Assembly: GCA_902462665.1 (NCBI GenBank)
Contig: CABQCM010000005.1
Location: 1-13,372, forward strand
Reading direction: 5' to 3'
Source of the DNA: an uncultured Oscillospiraceae bacterium
GTDB taxonomy: Bacteria; Bacillota; Clostridia; Oscillospirales; Acutalibacteraceae
Length of the DNA stretch: 13,372 bases
The position numbers and the translations under genes were made by a program. How positions within the stretch are numbered: the first letter of the stretch is position 1; each line of letters begins with the position of its first letter. The notes under the pieces are model-generated. The model was not told the origin of the DNA. It did no database searches and saw only the letters and a program-made list of their open reading frames with translations. This document shows positions 12,603 to 13,372 of this stretch, one piece after another.

Positions 12603-13372
12603 TCAGCCCTGCTTTTGCTGATCCCGCTGGCGAATCTCGGTGCGGCGAATCTTGCCCGAAGTCGTCTTCGGAAGCTCGTCGACAAATTCCACAATACGAG
12701 GATATTTATAAGGCGCGGTGACCTTTTTCACATGATTTTGAAGCTCTTTTTTCAGCTCGTCACTCGCCGTAAAGCCTCGGGCGAGCACAATGGTGGCCTT
12801 GACCACCTGCCCGCGTAGGGGATCGGGCGCGGCCGTGACCGCACATTCGAGCACGCTCGGATGCTCAAGCAGCGCGCTTTCCACCTCAAACGGCCCGATG
12901 CGGTAACCCGAGCACTTAATCACGTCGTCGTTGCGGCCCATAAACCAGATATAGCCGTCGGCGTCCCGCCAAGCTAGATCGCCGGTATTGTACACACCGT
13001 TTTGCCAGCAACGGGCGGTGGCCTCCTCATCGCGGTAATAGCCGCGGAACAGCCCGACCGGATGCTTGACGTCGGTGCCGGTGCAGCAAATGGAGCCGAC
13101 GATGCCGTCCTCGCACTCATTGCCGTCTTCATCGAGAATTTTTATGTTCATCAGCGGGGTGGGTTTTCCAGCCGAACCGGGGCGCACCGGGAACCAGGGA
13201 TAGTTGGCAAACAGCACCGGTCCCTCGCTCTGGCCAAAGCCCTCATGCAGCTCCATACCCATCTTTTGCTGAATCTGGCGGTAAACCTCGGGATTGAGCG
13301 GCTCGCCCGCTACACAGGCATGCTCGACATAGTCGAAGCTGTGGCCGCTGAGGTCCTCTTTGATGAGATAAC
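12603..13372 (-). CDS. Acyl-CoA synthetase (AMP-forming), C-terminal half, cut by window end
   Basis: This is the 3' half (about 256 residues) of an adenylate-forming acyl-CoA ligase, probably of the medium-chain/acetate type. It activates a carboxylic acid through an acyl-adenylate and passes it to CoA. The frame is open to the window edge, beginning YLIKEDLSGHSFDYVEHACV, so the N-terminal half with the P-loop lies outside; the internal ATG at 13262 is not the start. Visible family motifs are HEGFGQSEGP (A5, aromatic/adenine pocket), YNTGDLAWRDADGYIWFMGR (A7/A8, with the conserved TGD aspartate), NDDVIKCSGYRIGPFEVE (hinge and A8), and PKTTSGKIRR (A10, catalytic lysine). The TGDxAxxDxDGYxWFxGR form is typical of the AcsA/MACS group. 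The acid substrate cannot be read from this part. A strong terminator follows. Confidence 0.92.
   Translation of the reverse strand, partial: YLIKEDLSGHSFDYVEHACVAGEPLNPEVYRQIQQKMGMELHEGFGQSEGPVLFANYPWFPVRPGSAGKPTPLMNIKILDEDGNECEDGIVGSICCTGTDVKHPVGLFRGYYRDEEATARCWQNGVYNTGDLAWRDADGYIWFMGRNDDVIKCSGYRIGPFEVESALLEHPSVLECAVTAAPDPLRGQVVKATIVLARGFTASDELKKELQNHVKKVTAPYKYPRIVEFVDELPKTTSGKIRRTEIRQRDQQKQG

Noticed and set aside
1..13372. CRISPR array, insertion sequence or integrase
   Set aside because: No regularly spaced direct repeats and no transposase or recombinase motifs were seen in any frame.

Overview
The window looks like the chromosome of a spore-forming, probably gut-associated Firmicute of the class Clostridia, most likely Oscillospirales/Ruminococcaceae-like. 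The signs are SpoIID, strong AGGAGG-type ribosome binding sites, near-consensus sigma-A promoters, moderately high GC with AT-rich patches, and a clostridial-type citrate synthase. The taxonomic guess is an inference from gene content and was not checked by a search. No rRNA, tRNA, CRISPR array, transposase or phage structural gene is visible.

Layout. 1-600: a small XRE-type regulator, whose Shine-Dalgarno sequence sits in a hairpin, and a two-way terminator. 601-3480, minus strand: an eight-segment membrane protein of unknown function, a probably frameshifted small gene, and citrate synthase with a consensus promoter and a dyad just downstream of its start site. 3494-5035, plus strand: the sporulation peptidoglycan lytic transglycosylase SpoIID, divergent from citrate synthase, followed by a single-domain UspA/KdpD-like protein. 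5439-8537, minus strand: a resistance-type ABC-F ATPase, a cysteine-rich DUF6125-like protein and a RimJ/RimL-type acetyltransferase in one probable operon behind a leader of about 345 nt. 8572-10909, minus strand: sugar-phosphate isomerase, GNAT acetyltransferase and GrpB-family gene, ending in a decayed second copy of the GNAT 3' end. 10906-11133: a highly structured intergenic segment that also contains a start-less coding-like frame. 11214-12368, minus strand: a DUF2264 protein. 12603-13372, minus strand: the C-terminal half of an acyl-CoA synthetase cut by the window end, with a strong terminator.

The best finding is the leader of the ABC-F gene. It has a sigma-A promoter, a hexapeptide upstream ORF with a well-placed GGAG, a 14-nt segment inside that ORF which is perfectly complementary to a later segment, and a terminator whose 3' arm repeats the same CTTTCTTGC word. 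The later segment can therefore pair with either the uORF or the terminator arm, but not both. This is the arrangement expected of ribosome-stalling (antibiotic-sensing) transcription attenuation, and the DUF6125-like and acetyltransferase genes downstream may be under the same control.

The second notable point is that the GrpB-family gene is bracketed by two copies of the 3' end of a GNAT gene, one intact and one degenerate, which points to past recombination or duplication at this accessory locus.
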